Positions 53,183 through 60,681 of a stretch of DNA of 64,000 nt are shown one piece after another (within the stretch, counting starts at the first letter, position 1; each line of letters starts with the position of its first letter). The notes below the pieces were generated by a model. It saw nothing but the letters and a program-made list of their open reading frames with translations, did no database searches and was not told the origin of the DNA. The position numbers and the translations under genes were made by a program. The stretch covers positions 868,001 through 932,000 of the forward strand of contig NZ_CP076854.1 of assembly GCF_018987265.1 (NCBI RefSeq), written 5' to 3'. The DNA comes from Rhizobium sp. WYJ-E13 (GTDB lineage Bacteria; Pseudomonadota; Alphaproteobacteria; Rhizobiales; Rhizobiaceae).

Positions 53183-53926
53183 ATGCAAAATTATGAAAGA
53201 CTCATCGCACTCACTGGCGCCCGCAACGTGCGCGACCTTGGTGGCTATCCGGCCGGCAACGGTGGACTGACGCGCTGGCGTTCGGTTCTGCGTGGCGACA
53301 CATTGCATGCGTTGAGTGCGGCCGATATCGAGGCGCTGATCGCTTACGGGGTCAAGACGGTGATCGACTTGCGCAATCCGCAGGAAATCGCCCAGGAGGC
53401 CAATCCTTTTACGGATGATGCGCGGGTCCGTTACGACAACGTCCCGCTCTTGTCGGCTTTGGCGCCGGTCGAAATGATGGCAGCGCAATCGTCCGATTTC
53501 GATATGAGCGACCGCTACTGCCAAGCACTCGACAATTGTCAGCCGGCGATCGCCAAGGTGCTGACGATGATCGCACACGCATCGGACGGGATCGTTCTTT
53601 TCCATTGCACGGCCGGCAAGGATCGCACCGGTATCATTGCCGCTCTGCTGCTCGCCCATGCCGGCGTCGACGAAGCTGTTATCATCGAAGATTACGCCCT
53701 GACCGGATCGATATCCGTTCCCTTGCTTGCCGACCTCCATGTACGGGCGGTCGCACGCGGCGTGCCTTCGAGCCTCGCGGATGTGGTTCTCGCATCGGCG
53801 CCGCACAGCATGGCCCGCACACTCGGGCACCTTGCCAGACGTTACGGCGGCGTTGGCGCCTATCTCGCGCAGATAGGCTTGGACCAATCGGAAATCACCG
53901 GCCTCAAGCGGCGGCTCTGCGTTTGA
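53183..53926 (+). CDS. Tyrosine phosphatase / phosphoinositide-type phosphatase
   Basis: 247 residues. The CX5R P-loop is LFHCTAGKDRTGIIAALLL; the Lys and Asp inside the loop (AGKDRTG) are typical of PtpB/LipA-like phosphatases that act on phosphotyrosine and on phosphoinositides or inositol phosphates. ARNVRDLGGYPAGNGG at the start is the usual Y_phosphatase3 N-terminal motif. It lies 2 bp after the permease gene. Cotranscription with a phosphodiesterase and a UgpB-like importer suggests removal of phosphate from an imported compound, rather than protein signalling. Confidence 0.9.
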   Translation: MQNYERLIALTGARNVRDLGGYPAGNGGLTRWRSVLRGDTLHALSAADIEALIAYGVKTVIDLRNPQEIAQEANPFTDDARVRYDNVPLLSALAPVEMMAAQSSDFDMSDRYCQALDNCQPAIAKVLTMIAHASDGIVLFHCTAGKDRTGIIAALLLAHAGVDEAVIIEDYALTGSISVPLLADLHVRAVARGVPSSLADVVLASAPHSMARTLGHLARRYGGVGAYLAQIGLDQSEITGLKRRLCV

Positions 53927-54020
53927 GCCTTGCCTTGTCTCGTTAAAAGCGACTTGCTGTGATGCCGGCAATTGCAGTGGCGACCGCCCGGTAATCAGAC
54001 GGCCGTATCATCGCGGCAGG

Positions 54021-54950
54021 TCAAGGCAGCGTATGTCCTGCAGCCCTGAACAGCCGGTACCATTCCTCGCGAGTCAGCGAGACAGAAGAGCCGGCCGCGG
54101 CTTCGATGACACGTTCCGGCTTCGTGGTGCCGAGAACGACCTGGATCTTTGCCGGATGACGGGTGATCCAGGCGACTGCAATGCCGGTCGGGGTGACGCC
54201 ATAGGCCTTCGCGAGCTCGTCGATGGCGTCGTTCAAATCGGCGAAATTTTCACGGTCGCCGAGGAATACGCCGTCGAAGAAGCCCTTCTGGAACGGCGAC
54301 CACGCCTGCAGCATCATGCCGTTGATCCGGGAATAGTCGAGGAGGCCGTTGTCGCGATCGACGGACTGGTCAAGCCCGGCCATATTGGCGGCAACTCCTG
54401 ATGCAATCAGCGGCGCATGGGTGATGCTGAGTTGCACCTGGTTGACGATGAGCGGTTGCTTGACAGCGGTCTTGAGCAGTTCGATCTGGCCGGGTGTGTG
54501 GTTGGAGACGCCGAAATGCCTGACCTTGCCCGACGTTTTAAGCGTGTCGAAGGCTGTTGCGACTTCCTCGGGCTCGACGAGCGTGTCAGGGCGATGCAGC
54601 AGAAGCACGTCCAGATAGTCGCTTCGCAGGGCTGCGAGCGACTGATCCACCGAGGCCAGAATATGCTCGGCGGAGAAATCGAAAAATCCCTTGCGGATGC
54701 CGACCTTGCTCTGGATGACAAGCTTCTCACGCTCGGAGGCGTTAAGAGAAATCGCCTCGCCGAAACGGGCCTCACAGCGATGAGGCGCGCCGCCATAAAT
54801 ATCCGCATGGTCGAAAAACGTCACGCCGGCATCCCGTGCGGCGCCGACCAGCTGTTGGATTTCGCCGTTCGTCATTTTGGCGATCCGCATCATCCCGAGG
54901 ATGATGCTGGACACGTCGAGGTCCGTCTGCGGAAGCTTATAGAGTTTCAT
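54021..54950 (-). CDS. Aldo/keto reductase
   Basis: 309 residues. The TIM-barrel reductase motifs are present: SSIILGMMRIA, FFDHADIYGGAPHRCEARFGEAI, catalytic Tyr in DIYGG and Lys in VIQSKVGIR, LLHRPD, RHFGVSNHTPGQIELL and the NADPH-binding TKPERVIEAA end. It resembles the E. coli YdhF type. It probably reduces a sugar or keto-aldehyde, transcribed divergently from the LacI-type regulator gene. A TGAGG site precedes the ATG. Confidence 0.93.
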   Translation of the reverse strand: MKLYKLPQTDLDVSSIILGMMRIAKMTNGEIQQLVGAARDAGVTFFDHADIYGGAPHRCEARFGEAISLNASEREKLVIQSKVGIRKGFFDFSAEHILASVDQSLAALRSDYLDVLLLHRPDTLVEPEEVATAFDTLKTSGKVRHFGVSNHTPGQIELLKTAVKQPLIVNQVQLSITHAPLIASGVAANMAGLDQSVDRDNGLLDYSRINGMMLQAWSPFQKGFFDGVFLGDRENFADLNDAIDELAKAYGVTPTGIAVAWITRHPAKIQVVLGTTKPERVIEAAAGSSVSLTREEWYRLFRAAGHTLP

Positions 54951-55158
54951 GATGAATACCTCAGGGTTGCCAAATAACTAAATGGTTATCCGCTTTTACG
55001 GGAACGGCGGTCGGGTGGCTAGCCGAAGCTACTGTTACCAGGCGTCCGCAGAGATCGGCTTCGGATATGGCTGCTCCCTTTGCACGCAACTCCCATGATA
55101 GGCTAGAGATTGCCGTGTTGCAGTAGCGGCGTCGATTGTCGAAGTGGAGGAAATCTGG

Positions 55159-56217
55159 GTGGCGGATCAAGCAAAACTGGCGGCATCCCGCAGGGCTGCC
55201 CAGCGGGTGACCCTGCGCACGGTGGCGAACTTGCTTGGCCTGTCCGTCACGACCGTCAGTCGCGCGCTAAAGGATGGCCCCGAGGTCAACCGCGAGACGA
55301 TCGACCTCGTCAAGAAAGCGGCATCCGACCTCGGCTACCGTCCCAACCTCGGAGGCATCAATCTGAGAACGGGAAAAACCCATGCTGTCGGCGTCATCAT
55401 GCCGTTCCATCGAGACGGCGAGATGAATATCGTCGTTGCCTCGCTGATCGAGGGCTTCTGCGGTGCAATGAAGCAACGTGGGTATCGCACGACAGTCGCC
55501 CCGCAGTTTCAGGCTGACGACCCGCTGGCAACGGTGCGGGATCTTGTCGAAGAGGGAACGGTTGACGGCGTCATCCTTACTCATACGAGGCCGCAGGACG
55601 ATCGGGTGAAATATCTGCTGGAAGTCGGCATGCCCTTTGTCACCTTCGGCCGCACTGAGCTGCTCAGCAAACATCCGAGCATCGATATCGAGCATGAGGA
55701 GATCGGCGCGGCGGCGGCGGCGCGGCTGCTCGATGCCGGGCACAAGGCGCCGTTGCTCGTCGCGCCCTCCAGCCAGTTCACCTACAGCCTGCAATTTATC
55801 AAGGGCTGGACGAGCGAATTCAACCGCAGGAACCTGACCGTTCCCGACGAGAGGATGTTCTTTACCGCAACCACGCCTGATAGCGGCAAGAAGATTGCCG
55901 CGGATGCGCTTGCGAAATATCCAGACGTGACCAGCGCCTTCGTTGCAAGCGACGAGGCGGCCCTCGGCTTCGTTTCCGCTCTGGCCGATCTTGGTCGAAA
56001 GGTCGGCGAGGATTTTTCCATCCTGACCTATTCCGGCAGTCGTCTTCACGACTTCTACAATCCGCCGCTCAGCACCTATTATTTTCCGAATTTCGTCATC
56101 GGACAGCGCCTGAGCGATCTTCTCTACAGGTCGATGCAGGGCGAGCCGGCATCCGGCCTGACCGAGATCGTCCACGCAAGTTTTGTCGAACGCCGCAGCG
56201 AATTCAGCCTTCGCTGA
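55159..56217 (+). CDS. LacI-family transcription regulator
   Basis: 352 residues starting at the GTG at 55159, chosen because GGAGGA lies 7 bp upstream. The DNA-binding domain is VTLRTVANLLGLSVTTVSRALKDGPEVNRETIDLVKKAASDLGYRPN (about 17-65), followed by a sugar-binding periplasmic-fold domain (AVGVIMPF, DGVILTHTRPQDDRV, VTSAFVASDEAALGFVSALADLG). It likely represses the downstream sugar genes through two identical palindromes (56248-56265 and 56336-56353). It resembles AglR-like regulators of rhizobia, but that identity is uncertain. Confidence 0.94.
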   Translation: MADQAKLAASRRAAQRVTLRTVANLLGLSVTTVSRALKDGPEVNRETIDLVKKAASDLGYRPNLGGINLRTGKTHAVGVIMPFHRDGEMNIVVASLIEGFCGAMKQRGYRTTVAPQFQADDPLATVRDLVEEGTVDGVILTHTRPQDDRVKYLLEVGMPFVTFGRTELLSKHPSIDIEHEEIGAAAAARLLDAGHKAPLLVAPSSQFTYSLQFIKGWTSEFNRRNLTVPDERMFFTATTPDSGKKIAADALAKYPDVTSAFVASDEAALGFVSALADLGRKVGEDFSILTYSGSRLHDFYNPPLSTYYFPNFVIGQRLSDLLYRSMQGEPASGLTEIVHASFVERRSEFSLR

Positions 56218-56247
56218 AAATCCCCAAAAATCCGGCACAGGTAAGTT

Positions 56248-56265
56248 ATTCGTAACGTTACGAAT
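56248..56265. promoter_or_regulatory. LacI-type operator, copy 1
   Basis: ATTCGTAACGTTACGAAT, a perfect 18-bp palindrome with the central CG of LacI-family operators. It lies 30 bp after the regulator gene and before the sugar-isomerase gene. The identical copy lies 88 bp further, centre to centre. Confidence 0.8.
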
Positions 56266-56335
56266 TCACCTTCCTTGCCGCAATGCGGCAAAAGCTCCAT
56301 GACAGAAGCCGTTGACAGCTTAAGCCTCACTATGC

Positions 56336-56353
56336 ATTCGTAACGTTACGAAT
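56336..56353. promoter_or_regulatory. LacI-type operator, copy 2
   Basis: Second exact copy of the 18-bp palindrome. A TTGACA -35-like box lies at 56312-56317, so this operator would cover the -10/start region of the promoter for the isomerase-dehydrogenase genes. The 88-bp separation is close to eight helical turns, suiting DNA looping. Confidence 0.8.
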
Positions 56354-56423
56354 TGGCATTTGGAGCGGGTTGGAGCGCTTTAAGAGCCAAGACAAGCCAC
56401 TGCGACAATGATGGGAGGACGGC

Positions 56424-57353
56424 GTGGGTGCTCAAGCACTTTTTTTCGGCTCGCCAATTTGGACGTTCAACTGGAACCCACCTTATACAGCGCCGCTGCG
56501 CCGGCTGGCAGCTACCGGCTGCAAGGGATTCGAGCTGACCGCATGGTCGGTCGACATGCTCGGTTACTACACCGACGAGACGATCCGCGAGCTCAAATCA
56601 ATTGCCGACGGTGAAGGGCTGACGCTGACCAACTTCTTCTACAATCTGCCATTCGCACGTGATGACGGTGCGCCGGTTTCGCATGTGGACCTGGATGCAT
56701 ATAAACGTGGCGTCGAGCTGGCGGCAAAGATCGGCACACCGATCATGACAAGCATGACTCCCTATCCCTTCCAATCCGAAGTACGTCCGATCCTGCAGAG
56801 GCCGACGGCTCAGGAATGGTCGGCAGCCGTTCGGCCCGAGTGGGATTGGACTGCGGAATACGATGTCGTCGTCGAAGGTTTCGCTGCAGCCTGCGCCATT
56901 GCTGCGGATGCCGGGCTGCGCGTCGCCATCGAGCCGCATCCCTATCGCTGGGTCAGTTCCGGGCAGGGCATGCTGCGGCTGATCGAGCGCACCGGGGCTC
57001 CCAATCTCGGGCTCAATTTCGACCCCAGCCATCTCTTCCCTGCTGGTGACATGCCGCACTACGTGGTGCTGTCGCTTGCAGACCGGATCTACAACACGCA
57101 TTTCTCCGACAATGAAGGGCACACCAATGCTCATTGGCGTCCTGGCCGCGGCAAGATCGACTGGACGGCGATTTTCGCGGCGCTGCGCACAATAGGCTAT
57201 TCCGGGCCGATCACCCTGGAGCTTGAGGATGCGCCCGGTGCATCGCACTGGACCCATTTTCGGGAAGCCACGCCGGAATTCGATTCCGAAATGAAACGCG
57301 GCATCCGTTATCTGCGCGACTGCGCCGCCGAAATCGACATCACTATTACCTGA
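56424..57353 (+). CDS. Sugar phosphate isomerase/epimerase (TIM barrel)
   Basis: 309 residues from a GTG at 56424, with GGGAGG upstream. AP-endonuclease-2-type barrel: FFGSPIWTFNWNPPY, CKGFELTAW, VAIEPHPYRWVSS, LGLNFDPSHLFPAG, RIYNTHFSDN and GPITLELEDA. The Glu, Asp, His, Glu residues of a metal site are in place. Relatives isomerise or epimerise keto-sugars and inositol derivatives (IolE/IolI, D-psicose 3-epimerase). It is directly followed by a Gfo/Idh dehydrogenase, a common pairing in sugar or inositol catabolism. Confidence 0.9.
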   Translation: MGAQALFFGSPIWTFNWNPPYTAPLRRLAATGCKGFELTAWSVDMLGYYTDETIRELKSIADGEGLTLTNFFYNLPFARDDGAPVSHVDLDAYKRGVELAAKIGTPIMTSMTPYPFQSEVRPILQRPTAQEWSAAVRPEWDWTAEYDVVVEGFAAACAIAADAGLRVAIEPHPYRWVSSGQGMLRLIERTGAPNLGLNFDPSHLFPAGDMPHYVVLSLADRIYNTHFSDNEGHTNAHWRPGRGKIDWTAIFAALRTIGYSGPITLELEDAPGASHWTHFREATPEFDSEMKRGIRYLRDCAAEIDITIT

Positions 57354-57362
57354 GGAACCAGA

Positions 57363-58487
57363 ATGAGCGGAAACAGCCCCATGAAAGTCGGCATCGTTGG
57401 CGCTGGAAACATCAGCGCCACCTACGTCGCCACACTGCATATGTTCGATTTCATTCGCGTGAAGTCGATCTACGACCTCTATGAGGAGCCGGCGCGCAAG
57501 CTCGCCGAGCAGTTCGGTGTCCAATCGGTGTCGCTCGCTACAATGCTCGCCGATCCCGAAATCGGCCTCATCATCAACTTGACCACGCCGACCGCCCATT
57601 ATTCGATCAGCAAGAGGGCGCTGCTTGCCGGCAAACACGTCTATTCGGAAAAGCCGCTCGGCGTTTCGATGGAAGAGGCCGAAGAACTGATGGCGCTCGC
57701 CCGCGCCGGCGATCTGCGGCTCGGCTGCGCCCCCGATACGTTCCTCGGCGGTGGCCATCAGTTGACGCGTCGTCTTTATGATGAGGGACGCATCGGCACG
57801 GCGATTTCCGCGACCGCGATGTTGCTTCTGCCCGGCCACGAGCACTGGCATCCCAATCCGGCCTTCTTCTACGGTCGTGGCGGAGGGCCGATGCTCGATG
57901 TCGGGCCTTATTATGTGACCAATCTGATTGCCCTTCTGGGGCCGGTCCGCGAAGTCTTCGGTGCTGCCAAGGTCACCCGCATAGAGCGAACCGTGAAGAC
58001 GCAGCCACGGTTCGGCGAAACGATCAAGGTGCTGACGCCGACGCATCTGACCGGCGTCATGGAATTCCACAGCGGCGCGACCGTGACGATCGCTACCAGC
58101 TTCGACGTCATCAAACACAAGCACAACCAGATCGAGATCTATGGCTCCAAGGGCTCGATGGTGACGCCGGACCCGAACAATTTCACGGGCAAGGTCGAGA
58201 TCTTCACCGAGGGGGGCGAAACCTGGGAAGAGGTCGCCGTCGACCATCCTTATGTCGAAGGCGTTCCCGGCCATCTGGGCCTCAGGGGACTAGGCGCTGC
58301 CGAGATGGTGGATTCGTTGCGCTCCGGCAGGCCACATCGCGTCTCGTCAGAACTCGCCTTCCACGCGCTTGAGGTCATGACCGCCTTTGAACGATCTGCC
58401 CAGTCGAAGCGGCCGGTCGCCATCCGCAGCAGTTGCGGCCGCCCGGACCCGATCCCGCAGCACCTGAAGGAAGGCAAGTTCACATAG
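57363..58487 (+). CDS. Gfo/Idh/MocA family dehydrogenase
   Basis: 374 residues (an ATG at 57381 is an alternative start). KVGIVGAGNISATYVATL binds NAD(P). GKHVYSEKPLGVSMEEAEELM is the EKP motif, and GGPMLDVGPYYVTNLIALLGPVREVFGA holds active-site Asp and Tyr. It oxidises or reduces a sugar or cyclitol, presumably the product of the neighbouring isomerase. It is 10 bp after that gene and should be under the same LacI-type regulator. Confidence 0.92.
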   Translation: MSGNSPMKVGIVGAGNISATYVATLHMFDFIRVKSIYDLYEEPARKLAEQFGVQSVSLATMLADPEIGLIINLTTPTAHYSISKRALLAGKHVYSEKPLGVSMEEAEELMALARAGDLRLGCAPDTFLGGGHQLTRRLYDEGRIGTAISATAMLLLPGHEHWHPNPAFFYGRGGGPMLDVGPYYVTNLIALLGPVREVFGAAKVTRIERTVKTQPRFGETIKVLTPTHLTGVMEFHSGATVTIATSFDVIKHKHNQIEIYGSKGSMVTPDPNNFTGKVEIFTEGGETWEEVAVDHPYVEGVPGHLGLRGLGAAEMVDSLRSGRPHRVSSELAFHALEVMTAFERSAQSKRPVAIRSSCGRPDPIPQHLKEGKFT

Positions 58488-58603
58488 GGTTTCCTCCCAG
58501 ACCAGCGGGCGACGCGCAAATGCGCCGTCCGTCTCCCGGGGAGGGAGGCTGTCTGATATCCTAGAACGCGGCTGGCTTTGAGCAGCCCGTAACGGTTGGG
58601 CAT

Positions 58604-59464
58604 CTATCGCTGCTTCGGTTTTGCGGTCGTCTTTTGATTCGCTCGCTTGGGTCCAGCAGCCAGGTCCGCCGGAATTTCGGGGGGCACGGACCGGATATCG
58701 TTGGTGATGGACTGCGCTGCCGCGATCACCGCCTGCCTGATATCTGCCACACGCTTTTCGTCCACCCCCGTGACGAAAGGAACGCTGACAGCCGCAATGA
58801 CCGTGTCTTGATGATCCCTTACCGGAGCTGCGATCGCATGAACACCGGACATCTGCTCTCCCATGTCCCGCGCCCAATTCTGCTTGCGGATCAGCGCAAG
58901 CTCTTCAAGCATTTGCTTGGGATCCGTAATCGTCTGGTTGGTAAAGCGCTCGAGCTTGGTCAGGCGCCGCTCGATGTCCTCCTGCAATGAAAAGGCAAGC
59001 AGGATCTTGCCGGCAGCACCTGCGTGAAACGGCAACCGCTGGCCGGCGGTGGCCGACAGTGCATATTGGCCGTGCCCCTGTGCCGAGGCGACAACCAGGA
59101 TATTGTCGCCTGACGGTACCGTCAGCTTGCTGCCTTCGCCCAACAGCTCGGAGATTTTGTTCAGATGCGGCTGCGCGATCGCCAGCAGGTCATAACTTGC
59201 AACGGTCGGAGCAACATGGGCCGCAAGCGTCAGAAGGCGGCGCCCGAGCGTATAGCTTCCTGCCGGTGAACGATGCACGAAATCGTAAGCGCTCAGCGTG
59301 TTGAGCATGCGGTACACGGTCGTACGCGACAGCTTCACCGCCTTGACCACGTCGCGGATCGTCGCGCCCTCCGGCGTGCGTTCCAGCAGCGCGAACACCT
59401 CCACCATCTGCTCGATGACGGGGATGCGGTACTTCTGCGCGGCGTCTTCACTAATGTCGGTCAT
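58604..59464 (-). CDS. IclR-family transcription regulator
   Basis: 286 residues. The N-terminal winged helix (IEQMVEVFALLERTPEGATIRDVVKAVKLSRTTVYRMLNTLSAYDFVHRSPAGSYTLG, about 18-75) is followed by an IclR effector domain (AQPHLNKISELLGEGSKLTV, LPFHAGAAGKILLAF, GVHAIAAPVRDHQDTVIAAVSVPFV). The C-terminal tail is Lys/Ala-rich. It is divergent from the VOC genes, with a perfect 20-bp palindrome between them, which is the likely operator for both. Confidence 0.94.
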   Translation of the reverse strand: MTDISEDAAQKYRIPVIEQMVEVFALLERTPEGATIRDVVKAVKLSRTTVYRMLNTLSAYDFVHRSPAGSYTLGRRLLTLAAHVAPTVASYDLLAIAQPHLNKISELLGEGSKLTVPSGDNILVVASAQGHGQYALSATAGQRLPFHAGAAGKILLAFSLQEDIERRLTKLERFTNQTITDPKQMLEELALIRKQNWARDMGEQMSGVHAIAAPVRDHQDTVIAAVSVPFVTGVDEKRVADIRQAVIAAAQSITNDIRSVPPEIPADLAAGPKRANQKTTAKPKQR

Positions 59465-59570
59465 TCAAATCCTGCCAAGCCTATCAGGCAACGCTTCGCC
59501 TTCCATAAGCAATGCGTGGAGTTCACGCAATCGCGGCTCCTTTCGATTGACTCCGGCACGAGAATGCCGG

Positions 59571-59590
59571 TAAATTCATACATGAATTTA
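59571..59590. promoter_or_regulatory. Perfect 20-bp palindrome, likely IclR operator
   Basis: TAAATTCAT-AC-ATGAATTTA sits about 110 bp before the IclR-type start and 130 bp before the VOC genes. It overlaps a possible -10 (TAAATT) of a rightward promoter whose -35 (TTGACT) is at 59547-59552. Confidence 0.7.
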
Positions 59591-59607
59591 TATCAGTTCA
59601 AATAAGA

Positions 59608-59640
59608 AACGTCACGTCGATTTATTCCCGACGTGGCGTT
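59608..59640 (+). other. 12-bp hairpin in the VOC leader
   Basis: AACGTCACGTCG (59608-59619) pairs with CGACGTGGCGTT (59629-59640) over a 9-base loop. The single mismatch becomes a G-U pair in RNA. It lies in the presumed 5' leader of the VOC operon and might be a second operator or an RNA structure. Confidence 0.45.
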
Positions 59641-59722
59641 CCGAAAAAGAGTGCCGGATCGGAGGCTCGGCGAGCACTGTTTCAGCACGCGCGGGTGCAA
59701 CGGAAATACGGAGGAGGATGCA

Positions 59723-60157
59723 ATGAAGAGTGTGAAATCGATCGGACATGTGGCTGTCAGTGTGAAGAACATCGACCGCTCGCTCGACTTTTATGTCAAC
59801 AAGCTAGGCTTCGACGAAATGTTCCGGCTTGAACGCGACGGCCGCTTGTGGATCGTCTATCTCAGGATCACTGACACCCAGTTCATCGAGCTGTTTCCAG
59901 AAGGTGTCGGCGACAGCGCCCCGCCGTTTGCCAATGTCGGCTACAATCATCTCTGCCTCGAGGTCGAAAACATCGATGAGGCGATCGCCGATATCACCAG
60001 CCGCGGCGTTGTGCTGACAGCCGAGAAGAAGCTCGGCGTCGACAACAACTACCAGGCCTGGATCGCAGATCCCGAAGGCAACCGCATCGAACTGATGCAG
60101 CTTGGTGCCGACGCCATGCAGACGGCCGCCGTTCGCCGCATCAAGGGGCTGGTCTGA
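59723..60157 (+). CDS. VOC/glyoxalase family protein 1
   Basis: 144 residues from the ATG at 59723, with GGAGGAGG upstream. VOC fold with two beta-alpha-beta3 modules: IGHVAVSVKNIDRSLDFYVNKLGFDEMFRL and YNHLCLEVENIDEAIADI. Likely metal ligands are His in GHVAV, Glu in FIELFPE, His in NHLCLE and Glu in RIELMQL. It could be a glyoxalase I-like enzyme, epimerase or dioxygenase. Tandem with a close paralogue 3 bp downstream, and presumably under IclR control. Confidence 0.9.
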   Translation: MKSVKSIGHVAVSVKNIDRSLDFYVNKLGFDEMFRLERDGRLWIVYLRITDTQFIELFPEGVGDSAPPFANVGYNHLCLEVENIDEAIADITSRGVVLTAEKKLGVDNNYQAWIADPEGNRIELMQLGADAMQTAAVRRIKGLV

Positions 60158-60160
60158 GCC

Positions 60161-60604
60161 ATGGATCTTTTCAAGCATCTCGGCCACATCGCATTGCGCG
60201 TCAACGACCTCGACAAGTCCCTGGCCTTTTATCAGAAACTCGGCTTTCGCGAGATGACGCGACTGTTCAACGATCAGGGCGAGGCGTGGATCGTCTATCT
60301 GCGCATCAACGACGATCAGTATCTGGAGCTTTTCCCGAAAGGCGTAAAGCGGCCGGAAACCGGCCCAGACGCCATTGGCATCTTCCATATCTGCCTCACC
60401 GTTGAGGACATCGACAAGACGTTCGAAGAGCTTGCAAAAGTCGGCATTCAGCCGAGTAAACCGAGACCGACAAAGATCGGCATCGACGGCAATCGCGGCG
60501 CATGGATCGAGGATCCCGATGGCACGCAGATCGAGGTCATGGAAATGGCGCCAGATTGCATTCAGTTGCAGGCCATCAAGAGACTTCAGACGGAATCAGT
60601 CTGA
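60161..60604 (+). CDS. VOC/glyoxalase family protein 2
   Basis: 147 residues, paralogous to the preceding gene, with nearly matched motifs (LGHIALRVNDLDKSLAFYQKLGFREMTRL, AWIVYLRINDDQYLELFPKG, FHICLTVEDIDKTFEEL, DPDGTQIEVMEM). The pair probably arose by tandem duplication and may form a heterodimer or act on successive substrates. It ends about 35 bp before a strong terminator. Confidence 0.9.
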   Translation: MDLFKHLGHIALRVNDLDKSLAFYQKLGFREMTRLFNDQGEAWIVYLRINDDQYLELFPKGVKRPETGPDAIGIFHICLTVEDIDKTFEELAKVGIQPSKPRPTKIGIDGNRGAWIEDPDGTQIEVMEMAPDCIQLQAIKRLQTESV

Positions 60605-60637
60605 CTGGACTGTATTTCGACTATCGGCTCTGTGATT

Positions 60638-60671
60638 GAAAGAACCCGGCAGCACTCTGCCGGGTTCTTTC
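60638..60671. terminator. Bidirectional terminator between convergent genes
   Basis: GAAAGAACCCGGCAG (60638-60652) and its exact complement CTGCCGGGTTCTTTC (60657-60671), with a CACT loop, give a 15-bp stem with A/T-rich feet. It lies between the VOC genes and the convergent sugar-binding protein gene. Confidence 0.9.
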
Positions 60672-60681
60672 GTGTCGGGGT

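Noticed and set aside
56598..58274. 558-codon open frame on the minus strand opposite the isomerase and dehydrogenase genes
   Set aside because: Both plus-strand genes have clear family motifs and ribosome binding sites; the reverse product has no recognisable domain.
58500..58560. GC-rich partial hairpins between the convergent dehydrogenase and IclR genes
   Set aside because: The stems around GGGCGACGCGC and CTCCCGGGGAG are imperfect or too small to call a terminator with confidence.
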